A stretch of 64,000 bases of DNA, taken from Hyphomicrobiales bacterium. Lineage in GTDB: Bacteria; Pseudomonadota; Alphaproteobacteria; Rhizobiales; JACESI01. The stretch spans positions 1 to 64,000 of the forward strand of contig JACESI010000009.1 of the NCBI GenBank assembly GCA_013911885.1, read 5' to 3'. The translations under genes and the position numbers were made by a program. This document shows positions 24,374 to 33,970 of this stretch, in pieces (the stretch's first letter is position 1; every line of letters starts with the position of its first letter). Below the pieces are notes generated by a model, which worked only from the letters and a program-made list of their open reading frames with translations, was not told the origin of the DNA and did no database searches.

Positions 24374-25393
24374 ATGACTGATTTCAGAAGCGATACCGTG
24401 ACCCGGCCTTCCGACGCCATGCGCGCGGCAATGGCGTCGGCGCCAGTTGGCGATGATGTCTATCGCGACGATCCGACCGTGATCGCGCTTGAGGAGCGGG
24501 TAGCCGATCTTCTCGGCAAGGAAGCGGGGCTTTTCGTTGCTTCGGGTACGCAGAGCAATCTGCTCGCTCTGATGACGCATTGCGGCCGCGGCGAGGAATA
24601 TATCTGCGGCAACCTGTGCCATGTCGCCCGTTATGAAGCACAGGGTGCCGCGGTTCTGGGCGGTGTGGCGCCTTGCCACCTGCCGGTCGATGCCCGCGGC
24701 GGTCTCAGCGCGGAGGCACTCAGCGCCGCGATCAAGCCGGATGATCCGCATTTCCCGGTGACGCGCCTCCTCTGTCTCGAAAACACGATCAATGGCCTGG
24801 TTCAGGACGACGCCGAACAGGCCCGCGTTGCGGCCGTTGCGCACGAACACGGTCTGTCGGTGCATCTCGATGGCGCGCGGCTGATGAATGCGGCGGTGCG
24901 TTCCTCGGTCAGCGCCAGCCACCTCGCGCGCCATGCCGACACGGTGTCGCTGTGTCTGTCAAAGGGGCTCGGCGCGCCGGTCGGCTCGGTTCTGAGCGGG
25001 CCGCGATCCTTTATCGAGCGTGCCCGGCGCAACCGCAAGATGCTCGGCGGCGGCATGCGACAGGCAGGCGTGCTCGCCGCCTGCGGCCTTCATGCGCTGG
25101 ATCACAATGTCGCGCGCCTGGCCGATGATCACAAGCGCGCCCTGCGGCTTGCCGGAATTCTTGCCGCGCATGATATTTTTGAGGTGCATCATGACCGGAT
25201 CGAGACCAACATGGTCTATTTTTCCTACAGGAATTCCAAAGAGATAAACGCGCTTCACGCGCATCTTGAACGCTCAGGCATACGCTTTGGCCGACCGCAA
25301 GAGACGATCCGGCTGGTCACTCATCTTGATATCGACGACGCGGCGCTCGAGCGTGTTGACGCGGCGCTCAGCGCTTTTTCAAGCGGTCGCTAG
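24374..25393 (+). CDS. ltaE: Low-specificity L-threonine aldolase
   Basis: A PLP enzyme that splits L-threonine or L-allo-threonine into glycine and acetaldehyde. The protein starts TDFRSDTVTRPSDAMRAAM, the standard N-terminus of the family; the PLP lysine is in VSLCLSKGLGAPVGS and the aspartate partner is in HLDGARL. At 339 residues it is full length. ATG 24374 is chosen over ATG 24344, which would add ten residues before the conserved start. It stands alone, followed after 70 bases by the coxSLM set on the same strand. Confidence 0.92.
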   Translation: MTDFRSDTVTRPSDAMRAAMASAPVGDDVYRDDPTVIALEERVADLLGKEAGLFVASGTQSNLLALMTHCGRGEEYICGNLCHVARYEAQGAAVLGGVAPCHLPVDARGGLSAEALSAAIKPDDPHFPVTRLLCLENTINGLVQDDAEQARVAAVAHEHGLSVHLDGARLMNAAVRSSVSASHLARHADTVSLCLSKGLGAPVGSVLSGPRSFIERARRNRKMLGGGMRQAGVLAACGLHALDHNVARLADDHKRALRLAGILAAHDIFEVHHDRIETNMVYFSYRNSKEINALHAHLERSGIRFGRPQETIRLVTHLDIDDAALERVDAALSAFSSGR

Positions 25394-25465
25394 AGAGCGA
25401 TTACCCCTTGCAATTTTGGTCGTGTTGAGACCAGATTGAGCGGGATTTTTCGCAAGGAGGAACGG

Positions 25466-25954
25466 ATGACCACTGTATCGATGACGGTGAACGGCGAGAA
25501 GCGCTCCGCTGATGTCGAGGACCGCATGCTCCTTGTCGAGTATCTGCGCGGGATACTGCAACTGACCGGCACCCATATCGGTTGCGACACCTCGCAATGC
25601 GGCGCCTGCCTGGTGCATGTCGACGGTAAGGCCGTGAAGTCTTGCACGATGCTTGCCGTTCAGGCGCAAGGCACGGATATCATGACCATCGAGGGCTTGG
25701 CCAAGGGCAGGGATCTGCATCCGGTTCAGGCCGCCTTTCGTGAACATCACGGCCTGCAATGCGGCTATTGCACACCGGGCATGATCATGGCTGCGGTCGA
25801 CATGATCAATCGGCACAGTGCCCCCCTCGACGAGGCGACGATCCGCCACGAACTGGAGGGCAATATCTGCCGCTGCACGGGTTATCATAATATTGTCAAG
25901 GCAATCAAAGCCGCGTCGGAAACAATGGCAGGCACAGCCGTGGCTGCCGAATAG
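25466..25954 (+). CDS. coxS: Small iron-sulfur subunit of a CO dehydrogenase/xanthine dehydrogenase-type hydroxylase
   Basis: This subunit carries two 2Fe-2S clusters that link molybdenum to FAD. The plant-ferredoxin-like cluster is bound by CDTSQCGAC and a later Cys, and the second by CGYCTPGM and CRCTGYH. Length is 162 residues. AAGGAGGAACGG precedes ATG 25466. Gene order is small-large-medium, the order seen in form II sets. Substrate is not settled by this subunit. Confidence 0.92.
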   Translation: MTTVSMTVNGEKRSADVEDRMLLVEYLRGILQLTGTHIGCDTSQCGACLVHVDGKAVKSCTMLAVQAQGTDIMTIEGLAKGRDLHPVQAAFREHHGLQCGYCTPGMIMAAVDMINRHSAPLDEATIRHELEGNICRCTGYHNIVKAIKAASETMAGTAVAAE

Positions 25955-26013
25955 AAGCGCATAACGGGCGGAGTTCAGTCACCCTTCGGGGGTTCAATTC
26001 GGGAGGATGCGAT

Positions 26014-28380
26014 ATGGCTGTTGAGGGAATTGGCGCACGCGTGGTGCGCAAGGAAGACAAGCGCTTCATTACCGGGCGCGGGCGCTACACCGATGACATC
26101 ACGCTGCCGGGGCAACTCCATGCCCATTTCGTCCGCTCGCCCCATGCCCATGCCCGCATCAACGGCATCGACAAGGCGCCCGCGCTTGCGATGGACGGCG
26201 TGGTCGATGTCCTTACCGGCGCGGAACTCGTCGCTGACGGCATCGGCAACATCATCTGCGGATGGATGATCCATTCCAAGGATGGATCGCCGATGAATAT
26301 GGGCAAATGGCCCGCCATGGCGCCCGAGACCGCGCGCTTTGTCGGCGAGGCGGTGGCTGTGGTGATCGCGCGGACGAAAGCCGCAGCAAAGAGTGCCGCA
26401 GAAGCTGTCGATATTGACTGGGATGTTCTGCCGGCGGTTGCAACGACGGCAGCCGCGATGGCGCCCGGTGCGCCGCAACTTCACCCGGAAGCGGCAAACA
26501 ATCTCATCTATGATTGGGAGATCGGCGACGAGGCGGCAGTCGATGCCGCCCTTGCATCCGCCGCCCATGTCACGCGCATGGAAATCACCAACAATCGTTT
26601 GGTGCCAAACGCCATGGAGCCGCGTGCCGCAAATGCGTCCTATGATCCGGCGGAGGATCATTACACGCTTTACACCACCAGTCAGAACCCCCATGTCGCG
26701 CGTCTGGTGCTTTCGGCCTTCTACAATGTTGCCCCTGAGCACAAGCTGCGCGTCATCGCGCCGGATGTCGGCGGCGGGTTCGGCTCGAAAATCTATATCT
26801 ACCCGGAAGAGATCGTCTGTCTCTGGGCCTCCATGAAAATCGGCGGTAAGCCGGTCAAGTGGACATGCGAGCGGACCGAAGCGTTTCTTACCGATGCCCA
26901 TGGCCGCGACCATGTCTCGACCGCGGAAATGGCCTTTGACTCCAACAACAGGATCATTGGTCTGCGCGTCAAGACGCAGGCGAATTTCGGCGCCTATATG
27001 TCGCTTTTTTCGTCCTCGGTGCCAACCTATCTCTACGCGACGCTGCTTTCCGGCCAGTATGATATTCCGGCGATCTACGCCAATGTCGAAGCGGTCTATA
27101 CCAACACCGTTCCTGTCGATGCCTATCGTGGTGCAGGGCGGCCGGAGGCATCCTATGTGCTGGAACGGATGATGGAGACGGCGGCACGCGAACTGAATGT
27201 CGATCCGGCGGCGCTGCGCGAGAAGAATTTCATCACATCCTTCCCGCATCAGACCCCGGTGATCATGTGCTATGACGCGGGCGATTTTCACGCCTCGATG
27301 AAGGCTGCGAAAGCGGCCATCGATTACGACGGCTTCAGCGCGCGCCGTGCAGAGAGCGCGAAACGCGGCATGCTGCGCGGTCTTGGCCTTTCCTGCTATA
27401 TCGAGGCCTGCGGCATCGCGCCATCGGCGGCGGTAGGCTCTCTCGGGGCCGGTGTCGGTCTTTGGGAAAGTGCCGAAATCCGGGTCAATCCGGTCGGCAC
27501 GATTGAAGTTCTGACCGGCTCGCACAGCCACGGGCAGGGCCATGAGACCACTTTCGCCCAGGTCGTGGCCGAACGTTTTGGCCTGCCCGTGGACAATATC
27601 CAGATTGTCCACGGTGACACCGACAAGGTGCAGTTCGGCATGGGAACCTATGGCTCGCGCTCCGGTGCGGTCGGCATCTCGGCCATCGTCAAGGCTCTCG
27701 ACAAGGTGGAAGCCAAGGCGAAGAAGATCGCAAGCCATGTGCTCGAAGCCGATGAAGGCGACATTGTCATCGAGAATGGCGAAGTGAAGGTCAAGGGCAC
27801 CGACCGGAAACTGGCCTGGCATGAAGTTGCCCTCGGCGCCTATACCGCGCACAATCTTCCGGCCGGCATGGAGCCGGGCCTCAAGGAGGGCGCGTTTTAT
27901 GATCCGGCAAATTTCACCTTCCCGGCGGGGACTTATATCTGCGAAGTGGAAGTGGATCCGGAAACCGGCGTCACGACCATCCTTGATTTCGTCGCTGCCG
28001 ACGATTTCGGTCGCATCATCAACCCGATGATCGTCGAAGGTCAGGTCCATGGCGGCCTTGCCCAGGGCATCGGGCAGGCACTGCTTGAGGGCTGCGTCTA
28101 TGATGAAACCGGCCAGCTTCAAACCGCAAGCTACATGGATTATTGCATGCCGCGCGCCGATGACCTGCCGTCTTTTCAGGTGTCGCACCACAGCACGCTC
28201 TCGCCTTCGAACCCGCTTGGGATCAAGGGCTGCGGAGAGGCCGGCGCCATCGGCTCCCCGCCCGCCGTGATCAACGCAATCACCGATGCGATCGGCAACA
28301 ACAATGTTTCAATGCCCGCAACGCCACAGAAAGTCTGGGCCGCAATTCAGGAAGTTTCTGTCCGCCAGGCAGCGGAATAG
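26014..28380 (+). CDS. coxL: Large molybdopterin subunit of a form II CO dehydrogenase-type hydroxylase
   Basis: The catalytic subunit has 788 residues and binds the Mo-MCD cofactor. The active-site loop reads AYRGAGRPEASYVLERMM. Form I CO dehydrogenases carry a Cys-containing AYRCSFR loop, so this is the form II type, in which CO oxidation is doubtful and other aldehydes or aromatic N-heterocycles may be substrates. Further conserved features are GGGFGSKIY and the SHGQGHETTFAQ cofactor segment, and the C-terminus has the catalytic Glu motif GCGEAGAIG. It is 59 bases downstream of coxS and 24 before coxM. Confidence 0.9.
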   Translation: MAVEGIGARVVRKEDKRFITGRGRYTDDITLPGQLHAHFVRSPHAHARINGIDKAPALAMDGVVDVLTGAELVADGIGNIICGWMIHSKDGSPMNMGKWPAMAPETARFVGEAVAVVIARTKAAAKSAAEAVDIDWDVLPAVATTAAAMAPGAPQLHPEAANNLIYDWEIGDEAAVDAALASAAHVTRMEITNNRLVPNAMEPRAANASYDPAEDHYTLYTTSQNPHVARLVLSAFYNVAPEHKLRVIAPDVGGGFGSKIYIYPEEIVCLWASMKIGGKPVKWTCERTEAFLTDAHGRDHVSTAEMAFDSNNRIIGLRVKTQANFGAYMSLFSSSVPTYLYATLLSGQYDIPAIYANVEAVYTNTVPVDAYRGAGRPEASYVLERMMETAARELNVDPAALREKNFITSFPHQTPVIMCYDAGDFHASMKAAKAAIDYDGFSARRAESAKRGMLRGLGLSCYIEACGIAPSAAVGSLGAGVGLWESAEIRVNPVGTIEVLTGSHSHGQGHETTFAQVVAERFGLPVDNIQIVHGDTDKVQFGMGTYGSRSGAVGISAIVKALDKVEAKAKKIASHVLEADEGDIVIENGEVKVKGTDRKLAWHEVALGAYTAHNLPAGMEPGLKEGAFYDPANFTFPAGTYICEVEVDPETGVTTILDFVAADDFGRIINPMIVEGQVHGGLAQGIGQALLEGCVYDETGQLQTASYMDYCMPRADDLPSFQVSHHSTLSPSNPLGIKGCGEAGAIGSPPAVINAITDAIGNNNVSMPATPQKVWAAIQEVSVRQAAE

Positions 28381-28404
28381 GCGAGAGAACAGGGGAGAGC
28401 CAAC

Positions 28405-29205
28405 ATGTACGCAACCAAATATCACAAGCCAGAAAACCTGTCCGACGCCGCCAAGCTGATGGCCAGCGTCGAAGACGGCAAATTCCTCGGCGGCGGACAG
28501 ACGCTGATCCCAACGATGAAGCAACGCCTTGCCGCACCGAGCGACATCATCCACGTGGCGGGGCTCCCCGAACTTCAGGGAATATCGGTCACGGGCGACG
28601 GCGTGACCATCGGCGCGGGCACAACCCATGCGGCGGTCGCCGGCTCCAGCGAGGTCAAGGCTACGATCCCGGCTCTCGCCGCTCTTGCAGGCGGCATCGG
28701 CGATCCGCATGTGCGCAATATGGGAACCCTCGGCGGCTCGGTCGCGAACAATGACCCGGCGGCGGATTACCCAAGCGCGGTTCTGGCCCTTGACGCCACC
28801 ATCAACACCTCGCGCCGCGCCATCAGGGCCGTGGACTATTTTCAGGGCATGTTCACGACCGCGCTTGAGGAAGACGAAATCATCGCATCGATCCATTTTC
28901 CGAAACCGAAACGCGCTGCTTATGCGAAATTCGACAATCCCGCCTCGCGTTATGCGCTTGCCGGGGTCTTTGTTGCCGAGCTTGCGGACGGCTCCATCAG
29001 TGTGGCCGTCACCGGCGCCGGATCGGATGGCGTCTATCGCGACACGGCGATGGAAAAGGCTCTTGCCGGCAACTTCTCGCCCGATGCGCTTGGCGACGTG
29101 AAACCCGACGCCGGAATGATGATGTCGGATATGCATGCGAATGCCGATTACCGGGCAAACCTCGTCCATGTGATGGCGAAACGGGCGGTTGCCGCGGCGC
29201 GGTGA
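28405..29205 (+). CDS. coxM: FAD-binding medium subunit of the CO dehydrogenase-type hydroxylase
   Basis: This subunit passes electrons from the iron-sulfur clusters to an acceptor through FAD. The 266-residue protein has the two FAD motifs: GGGQTLIPTMKQRL near the N-terminus and RNMGTLGGSVANNDPAADYP in the middle. A GGGGAGAG-like ribosome-binding site precedes the ATG. It completes the S-L-M operon. No coxD, coxE or coxG accessory genes follow; the next 600 bases hold no supported gene. Confidence 0.92.
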   Translation: MYATKYHKPENLSDAAKLMASVEDGKFLGGGQTLIPTMKQRLAAPSDIIHVAGLPELQGISVTGDGVTIGAGTTHAAVAGSSEVKATIPALAALAGGIGDPHVRNMGTLGGSVANNDPAADYPSAVLALDATINTSRRAIRAVDYFQGMFTTALEEDEIIASIHFPKPKRAAYAKFDNPASRYALAGVFVAELADGSISVAVTGAGSDGVYRDTAMEKALAGNFSPDALGDVKPDAGMMMSDMHANADYRANLVHVMAKRAVAAAR

Positions 29206-29818
29206 GATCGCTGCTCTTCGACCGCGGCAAGCCAGGCGTGAATGCGGGCATGGCTGGCATCTGACCCGCTTGTCTCAGATGAGTTTCTGGGATGAGTTGA
29301 GTTTGGGGTAGCCTGTTCCCAAGCCAGGCAGTCAGGCGATGCAGTCGGGCGGATTGTTGGGTCACGGCTTGCGCGGGAGCGATAAATATGTGCCATCACC
29401 ATGACGAAGCTTGTCGATAAGGCCATGACCTCGAAAGGTCGGAAGGCGGCGCTGTTCATCGGATTGTTGAGCCAAACTTCCCACAACATGCCTCTCGAGC
29501 TCAGGCTTGCCGTCAAAGTGACGCGGGCACCCGCTATCAGATGAATTTTCCAGCCGCGATTTTCCGTTCGAAATCCGACGCGTTTCTTTATTCGGGTCGT
29601 GCCTGATGAGGGGCTATTTGTGCGGGAGAGGGGGCTTGGAGACGAAGCCAATGCCTAACAAAGACTCGCGCCTTATCTGAACGGGCGGCAAAACATATGA
29701 TCAACAGCCCGCATCGCAAATCGGTCCGGGGTTTTCCTGTTTGAAACCGGTGACAGCGCATTGCAAAAAACAGGTGAATATCAACGCATGATCGGGTAGC
29801 GCGACGCGTGCCGCGTGA
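29206..29818. other. 613-base region with no supported gene
   Basis: Several short frames are open here, including a 167-residue minus-strand frame at 29148-29651 overlapping the end of coxM and short plus-strand frames starting near 29389 and 29401. None has a convincing ribosome-binding site or a product I recognise. Plus-strand fragments separated by stop codons look like a decayed gene, but I cannot name one. Confidence 0.5.
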
Positions 29819-31732
29819 TCAGATGCCCCATTTCACGCTGCGGTCGTTAGATGCCATGAGACCCTGATAGCGCGCCATCGCCCAGAGCGGGAAATAGGCG
29901 GCATAGCCGTGATATTTGAGATAGAATACCCGCGGAAAGCCTGTTCCCGACCAATATTTCTCATCCCAGCGCGCGCCATCCTTCGGCGCATGGGTGAGAT
30001 AGGTGATACCCTTGCGCACGGCGCTGTCTTCCACCGCATCCGCAGACATCAGCGCCATCAGCGCCCAGGCGGTCTGTGAGGCGGTCGACCCTTCATTATA
30101 GCCCTTGCAGGTGGGGTCGTATGTCTCAAGCCCTTCGCCCCAGCCGCCATCGCTGTTTTGATGCGCCTTGAGCCAGACCACGGCCTTTTGAATATAGGGC
30201 TGCGACATATCCTCGCCCGCGCTTTTGAGGGCGACCAGCGCGGACCAGGTGCCGTAGATGTAATTGGCGCCCCAGCGGCCATACCAGGAGCCGTCCTTTT
30301 CCTGTTCGCGCCGGATGAAATCGACGCCTTTACGGATGGCTTTCATGTAGCGCACCCGGTCCACCTGCGACAGTGCCCCGACGCAGCGCGCGGTCACATC
30401 GACGGTCGGTGGATCTAGCAGCGCACCGTGATCGGCGAATGGAATGTGATTGAAGTAAAAATGTTCGTTTTCCGGCTCGAAAGCACCCCAGCCGCCGGAG
30501 GATGATTGCATGCCGAGCAACCACTCGCAGCCGCGCTCAATCGCCTCAGCATAATCGGGACTACCCTGACGGCTCATGGCGAGGATAACTACGGCTGTGT
30601 CATCGACATCGGGGTAATAAGCATTTTCATACTGGAATGCCCAGCCGCCGGGTCGGACATCCGGGCGGCGAACGGCCCAGTCGCCTTTGACGTCTAGGAT
30701 CTGGCGGTCTTTCAGCCAGTCGAGGGCGGCCTTCAGTTTCGGTTCGTCGCGGTCGCCTGACTCCAGGATCGCATGCGCTGCGAGACAGGTATCCCAGACC
30801 GGCGAAAGACATGGCTGATAATAGATTTCCTCTCCGCGTTCGGTGAACAGCTTTTCGACCGCCGAACGCGCCGTCACCATATCCGGGTGGTCGGCCGGAT
30901 AGCCAAGCGCGTGATAGGCCATCACCGTATTTGCAATGGCCGGATAAATCGCGCCCAGTCCGTCTTCGCCATTGAGGCGCTCGGTGAAGAATTCAACCGC
31001 TTTGTCGATCGCTGTCTGCTTGCCAGCCCGCAAAGCATTCGGCTCGAGCTTGCGCAGGAATTTGTCGAGATGCAGAAACGCGTTGCCCCAGGCGGAGCCG
31101 GTATGATTGACGTTATAGACCTTCTGTTGTTCCGGCGGAACGGTGAACAGCTCGCGGATATTGCGGCCGGTCGGGTTCGCCCCTTGCGCTTTTTTTGCAA
31201 ACAGAACCAGAAGCGGGACAAGAACCGTGCGCGCCCAGTAAGACATTTTCGAGATGTGAAAAGGCGACCAGACGGGTTGCAGCATCATCTGGACCGGCAT
31301 CACCGGCACCGCACGCCACGGCACCTGTCCAAACAGCGCCATCGCAATCCGGGTGAATACATTGGCTGTCGCCGCGCCGCCCTGAGAGAGAATCCAGTCG
31401 CGTCCGCGCTTCATGTGCTCGCTGTCAACATCATCGCCAATCAGCTTCAATGCCCAGTATGCTTTGACACTTGCTGAAATATTGCCCGCGCCCCCATAAA
31501 AGAGTGGCCAGGAGCCATCTTCATTCTGGTGGCTGCGAAGATAGAGCGCGATTTTCTCCTCGCGCGGCGCGTCGATTTCGCCGAGGAAATGGCGAAGAAG
31601 AACATATTCTGACGGGATCGTCGTGTCAGCCTCAAGCTCGAATACGAAATGTCCATCAGCCTTCTGTTCAGCAAGAAGGGCGGCGCGCTGGGTATGTACG
31701 ACCGTGTCGACATCTTTGAAATGGATCGTCAT
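29819..31732 (-). CDS. shc: Squalene-hopene cyclase
   Basis: Converts squalene to hopene, the first committed step in making hopanoid membrane lipids, as a monotopic membrane enzyme. The catalytic acid motif DVDDTA is present, with QW-type repeats such as DGSWYGRWGANYIYGTW and DGGWGEGLE along the two alpha/alpha barrels. Length is 637 residues from ATG 31732, or 649 from ATG 31768; neither has a strong ribosome-binding site. The gene is single: no other hopanoid or squalene synthesis genes are next to it. Confidence 0.94.
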   Translation of the reverse strand: MTIHFKDVDTVVHTQRAALLAEQKADGHFVFELEADTTIPSEYVLLRHFLGEIDAPREEKIALYLRSHQNEDGSWPLFYGGAGNISASVKAYWALKLIGDDVDSEHMKRGRDWILSQGGAATANVFTRIAMALFGQVPWRAVPVMPVQMMLQPVWSPFHISKMSYWARTVLVPLLVLFAKKAQGANPTGRNIRELFTVPPEQQKVYNVNHTGSAWGNAFLHLDKFLRKLEPNALRAGKQTAIDKAVEFFTERLNGEDGLGAIYPAIANTVMAYHALGYPADHPDMVTARSAVEKLFTERGEEIYYQPCLSPVWDTCLAAHAILESGDRDEPKLKAALDWLKDRQILDVKGDWAVRRPDVRPGGWAFQYENAYYPDVDDTAVVILAMSRQGSPDYAEAIERGCEWLLGMQSSSGGWGAFEPENEHFYFNHIPFADHGALLDPPTVDVTARCVGALSQVDRVRYMKAIRKGVDFIRREQEKDGSWYGRWGANYIYGTWSALVALKSAGEDMSQPYIQKAVVWLKAHQNSDGGWGEGLETYDPTCKGYNEGSTASQTAWALMALMSADAVEDSAVRKGITYLTHAPKDGARWDEKYWSGTGFPRVFYLKYHGYAAYFPLWAMARYQGLMASNDRSVKWGI

Positions 31733-32004
31733 AATCGAACCTTGCCCGAACTCTGGGATAAACTTCATGGTGTTCCGACCAGCGGGCCTCGCAAAATAGC
31801 GGATTGTGCAGAATAGCTGCTGTTGCTAGACCGAAATGGTGCGCTGCACCAAAATGCATATCCTTACCAGACATTGAATGCAAGCTAGCATGCGCGCTGA
31901 GCGACTTCTATGCTGTTTTTGTCAAATCTGCTGGTAAGACAAGGGGCCTATTTCATATTACCGTGATCTGGTGCGGTCGCTGATGGTTCAAAACGGGGCG
32001 CGCC

Positions 32005-32673
32005 TCAGGCAAACTTGCGGTGTTGCGGCGGGCGATAACCAACCAGGAGATCGTTGAATTTCGTCCCCTGAATGACGATGTGATCGCGCAGAAGGGAACT
32101 CGCTTTTTCCGGCTCCCCGCCGCCGATGGCAGCGCAGACGGCAATATGTTCAGCCAGGGATTGGCGAATGCGATCATTCACCTGCAATTGCAGACGACGA
32201 ACCGGCTGGAGCCGCCGGTAGAGCCGGCTTGCCTCTGTATAGAGAAACATATTGCCACTCGCCTCATAGATCAGGTGGTGGAAACGTTCGTTGGCGCGAT
32301 AATAGGCCGCCGGATCATTTGCGCGTTCAGCTGCGGCGCAGTCGTCGCATGCCGCTTGAAGCCGGGCGAGATCGGCGGCGCTTATCCGGGTCGCGGCAAG
32401 GCGCGCGGCCATGCTTTCAAGTTCAGCCATGACCTCGAACATTTCCACGATTTCTCTGATATCGGGAAAGCGCACGAAAGCGCCCCGGTTCGGGATGAGT
32501 TCGACCAGTCCTGAAGTCGCAAGCATGCGCAGTGTCTCGCGGATCGGGGTGCGTGATACATGATACTCGGACGAAAGGCGCGTTTCGTTCAGTCGCTCGC
32601 CGTTGGAGAACTGGCCAAGCAGGATCGCTTCCTCGATTTCTGTTTTGATCATGTCTGCGGAGCGCTTAATCAT
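32005..32673 (-). CDS. matR: GntR-family regulator with FCD domain, probable MatR
   Basis: A 222-residue regulator: an N-terminal winged helix (SSEYHVSRTPIRETLRMLA) and a C-terminal all-helical FCD ligand domain with candidate metal-ligand His residues (ERFHHLIYEA, AEHIAVC and RDHIVIQ). It is divergent from the TRAP genes and matB. The perfect palindrome ATTGTATACAAT at 32715-32726 in the shared promoter region resembles the TTGTATAC core reported for rhizobial MatR. I infer that it senses malonate or malonyl-CoA and controls both transcripts. Confidence 0.8.
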   Translation of the reverse strand: MIKRSADMIKTEIEEAILLGQFSNGERLNETRLSSEYHVSRTPIRETLRMLATSGLVELIPNRGAFVRFPDIREIVEMFEVMAELESMAARLAATRISAADLARLQAACDDCAAAERANDPAAYYRANERFHHLIYEASGNMFLYTEASRLYRRLQPVRRLQLQVNDRIRQSLAEHIAVCAAIGGGEPEKASSLLRDHIVIQGTKFNDLLVGYRPPQHRKFA

Positions 32674-32714
32674 GGCGCGATCATACGTGAGAATCAGCCA
32701 ATCTCAATCGCTGA

Positions 32715-32759
32715 ATTGTATACAATCTTCTTGACATCGCGCTCATGCTCGGCTGTTCT
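32715..32759 (+). promoter_or_regulatory. Malonate operon promoter with GntR/FCD palindrome
   Basis: ATTGTATACAAT (32715-32726) is a perfect 12-base palindrome located four bases before TTGACA (32731-32736). After a 17-base spacer comes TGTTCT (32754-32759). This would drive the TRAP genes, and a protein bound at the palindrome could block or assist polymerase. The palindrome also lies about 40 bases from the matR start, allowing autoregulation. Confidence 0.65.
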
Positions 32760-32832
32760 AGGGCACTTTCCGGCGAGAGAAGGCCGGTTCGATTGTAATG
32801 TGGTTCAAGCATTTTCTGGGAGGAAAAGACAC

Positions 32833-33834
32833 ATGAACAAGATTTTGAAACAATTAAGCCGGACGGTTGGCCTCAGTCTGGCTGTTGCCGCCGGTTTGGC
32901 GGGTTATGCGTCGGCTGCCGAACTGCGCCTGTCGCACCAGTGGGCGACCTCGGATATTCGTCATAAAGTCGCTCAGATCGTGGCTGATGAAGTGGCGGCT
33001 GCCAATGTCGATCTCAGCATCAAGATTTTCCCGTCCGGCGCTCTTTTCAAGGCAAAGGAACAGTATAAGCCGCTCTCCGCGGGGCAGCTCGACATGACAG
33101 TCTATCCGCTTTCTTATGCGGGCGGGCAGCATCCGGAATACAACCTCACATTGATGCCGGGTCTCGTTAAAAACCACGATCATGCGGCGCGCCTGAACGA
33201 ATCCGATTTCATGAAGGCGCTCGAAGATCTGATGGCGCAGGATGATGTGCGGGTTCTTGTGCACGGCTATCTGGCAGGTGGTTTTGCAGGCAAGGACAAG
33301 TGCATCACCAAACCGGAAGATGTCAAAGGCCTTCAGACCCGCGCGGCCGGCAAGTCGTTTGAGCAGATGCTGGCAGCAGCCGGTGCATCGATTGCCTCAA
33401 TGGCATCCTCGGAGGTCTATTCCGCGTTGCAGTCGGGTGTGTTGAATGCCATCAATACCTCATCATCGTCCTTTGTGTCTTTTCGGCTTTACGAGCAGAC
33501 CAAATGCTACACCCCGGCCGGCGACGTCGCGCTCTGGTTCATGTATCAGCCGGTCATCATGAATAAGTCGACCTATGAAAAGCTGAATGACGCCCAGAGG
33601 GCAGCACTTGATGCGGCTGCTGCGAAAGCGGAAGCGTACTATCTCGAAGAAGCCAAGAAGGAAGATGCAGCGTCCGTCGAGGTCTTCCAGAAAGCGGGCG
33701 TTGAGATCAGGTACATGACCCAAGAAGAATTTGCACAATGGCGCGAACTCGCCAAAGCGTCAGCTTACAGTGATTTCGTTGGCAGCGTCAAAGACGGCCA
33801 GGCCTTGCTCGACAAGGCGTTTGCAGTCGAATAA
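32833..33834 (+). CDS. TRAP transporter substrate-binding protein, probably malonate (MatP-like)
   Basis: A periplasmic solute receptor of the DctP family, 333 residues. The signal peptide ends at YASAAELRLSHQW; the TRAP motif region LQTRAAGKSFEQMLAAAGAS includes the conserved Arg that binds the carboxylate. GGGAGGAAAAG precedes ATG 32833. It is the first gene of the TRAP-matB operon. Malonate is inferred from the linked malonyl-CoA synthetase and the MatR-like regulator, not from the protein itself. A hairpin lies in the gap to the next gene. Confidence 0.88.
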   Translation: MNKILKQLSRTVGLSLAVAAGLAGYASAAELRLSHQWATSDIRHKVAQIVADEVAAANVDLSIKIFPSGALFKAKEQYKPLSAGQLDMTVYPLSYAGGQHPEYNLTLMPGLVKNHDHAARLNESDFMKALEDLMAQDDVRVLVHGYLAGGFAGKDKCITKPEDVKGLQTRAAGKSFEQMLAAAGASIASMASSEVYSALQSGVLNAINTSSSSFVSFRLYEQTKCYTPAGDVALWFMYQPVIMNKSTYEKLNDAQRAALDAAAAKAEAYYLEEAKKEDAASVEVFQKAGVEIRYMTQEEFAQWRELAKASAYSDFVGSVKDGQALLDKAFAVE

Positions 33835-33859
33835 GCCCGCCTCGGTTCCGGCTCAATTC

Positions 33860-33880
33860 GGGGAGGGCCTGGCTCTCCCC
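33860..33880 (+). other. Intercistronic stem-loop between TRAP P and Q genes
   Basis: GGGGAG and CTCCCC are separated by nine bases and can form a six-pair GC-rich hairpin about 25 bases after the receptor stop. There is no T-run, so it may stabilise the upstream message or partly attenuate, giving more receptor than membrane subunit. Confidence 0.55.
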
Positions 33881-33970
33881 AACTTCTTCGCGGCTTTTGT
33901 CTAACGCTTCCCCTGAATGCTACGGCCGGTCGTCTTCTCACCTGTCTTCGAGGAATATCCTGGAGGGTTC

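Noticed and set aside
25975..28191. A 738-residue open frame on the strand opposite coxL
   Set aside because: It is a mirror of the GC-rich codons of coxL, has no ribosome-binding site or recognised domain, and coxL itself is certain.
29148..29651. 167-residue minus-strand frame after coxM
   Set aside because: It overlaps coxM by 58 bases, lacks a ribosome-binding site and matches no family I recognise. It is noted only as part of the unexplained region.
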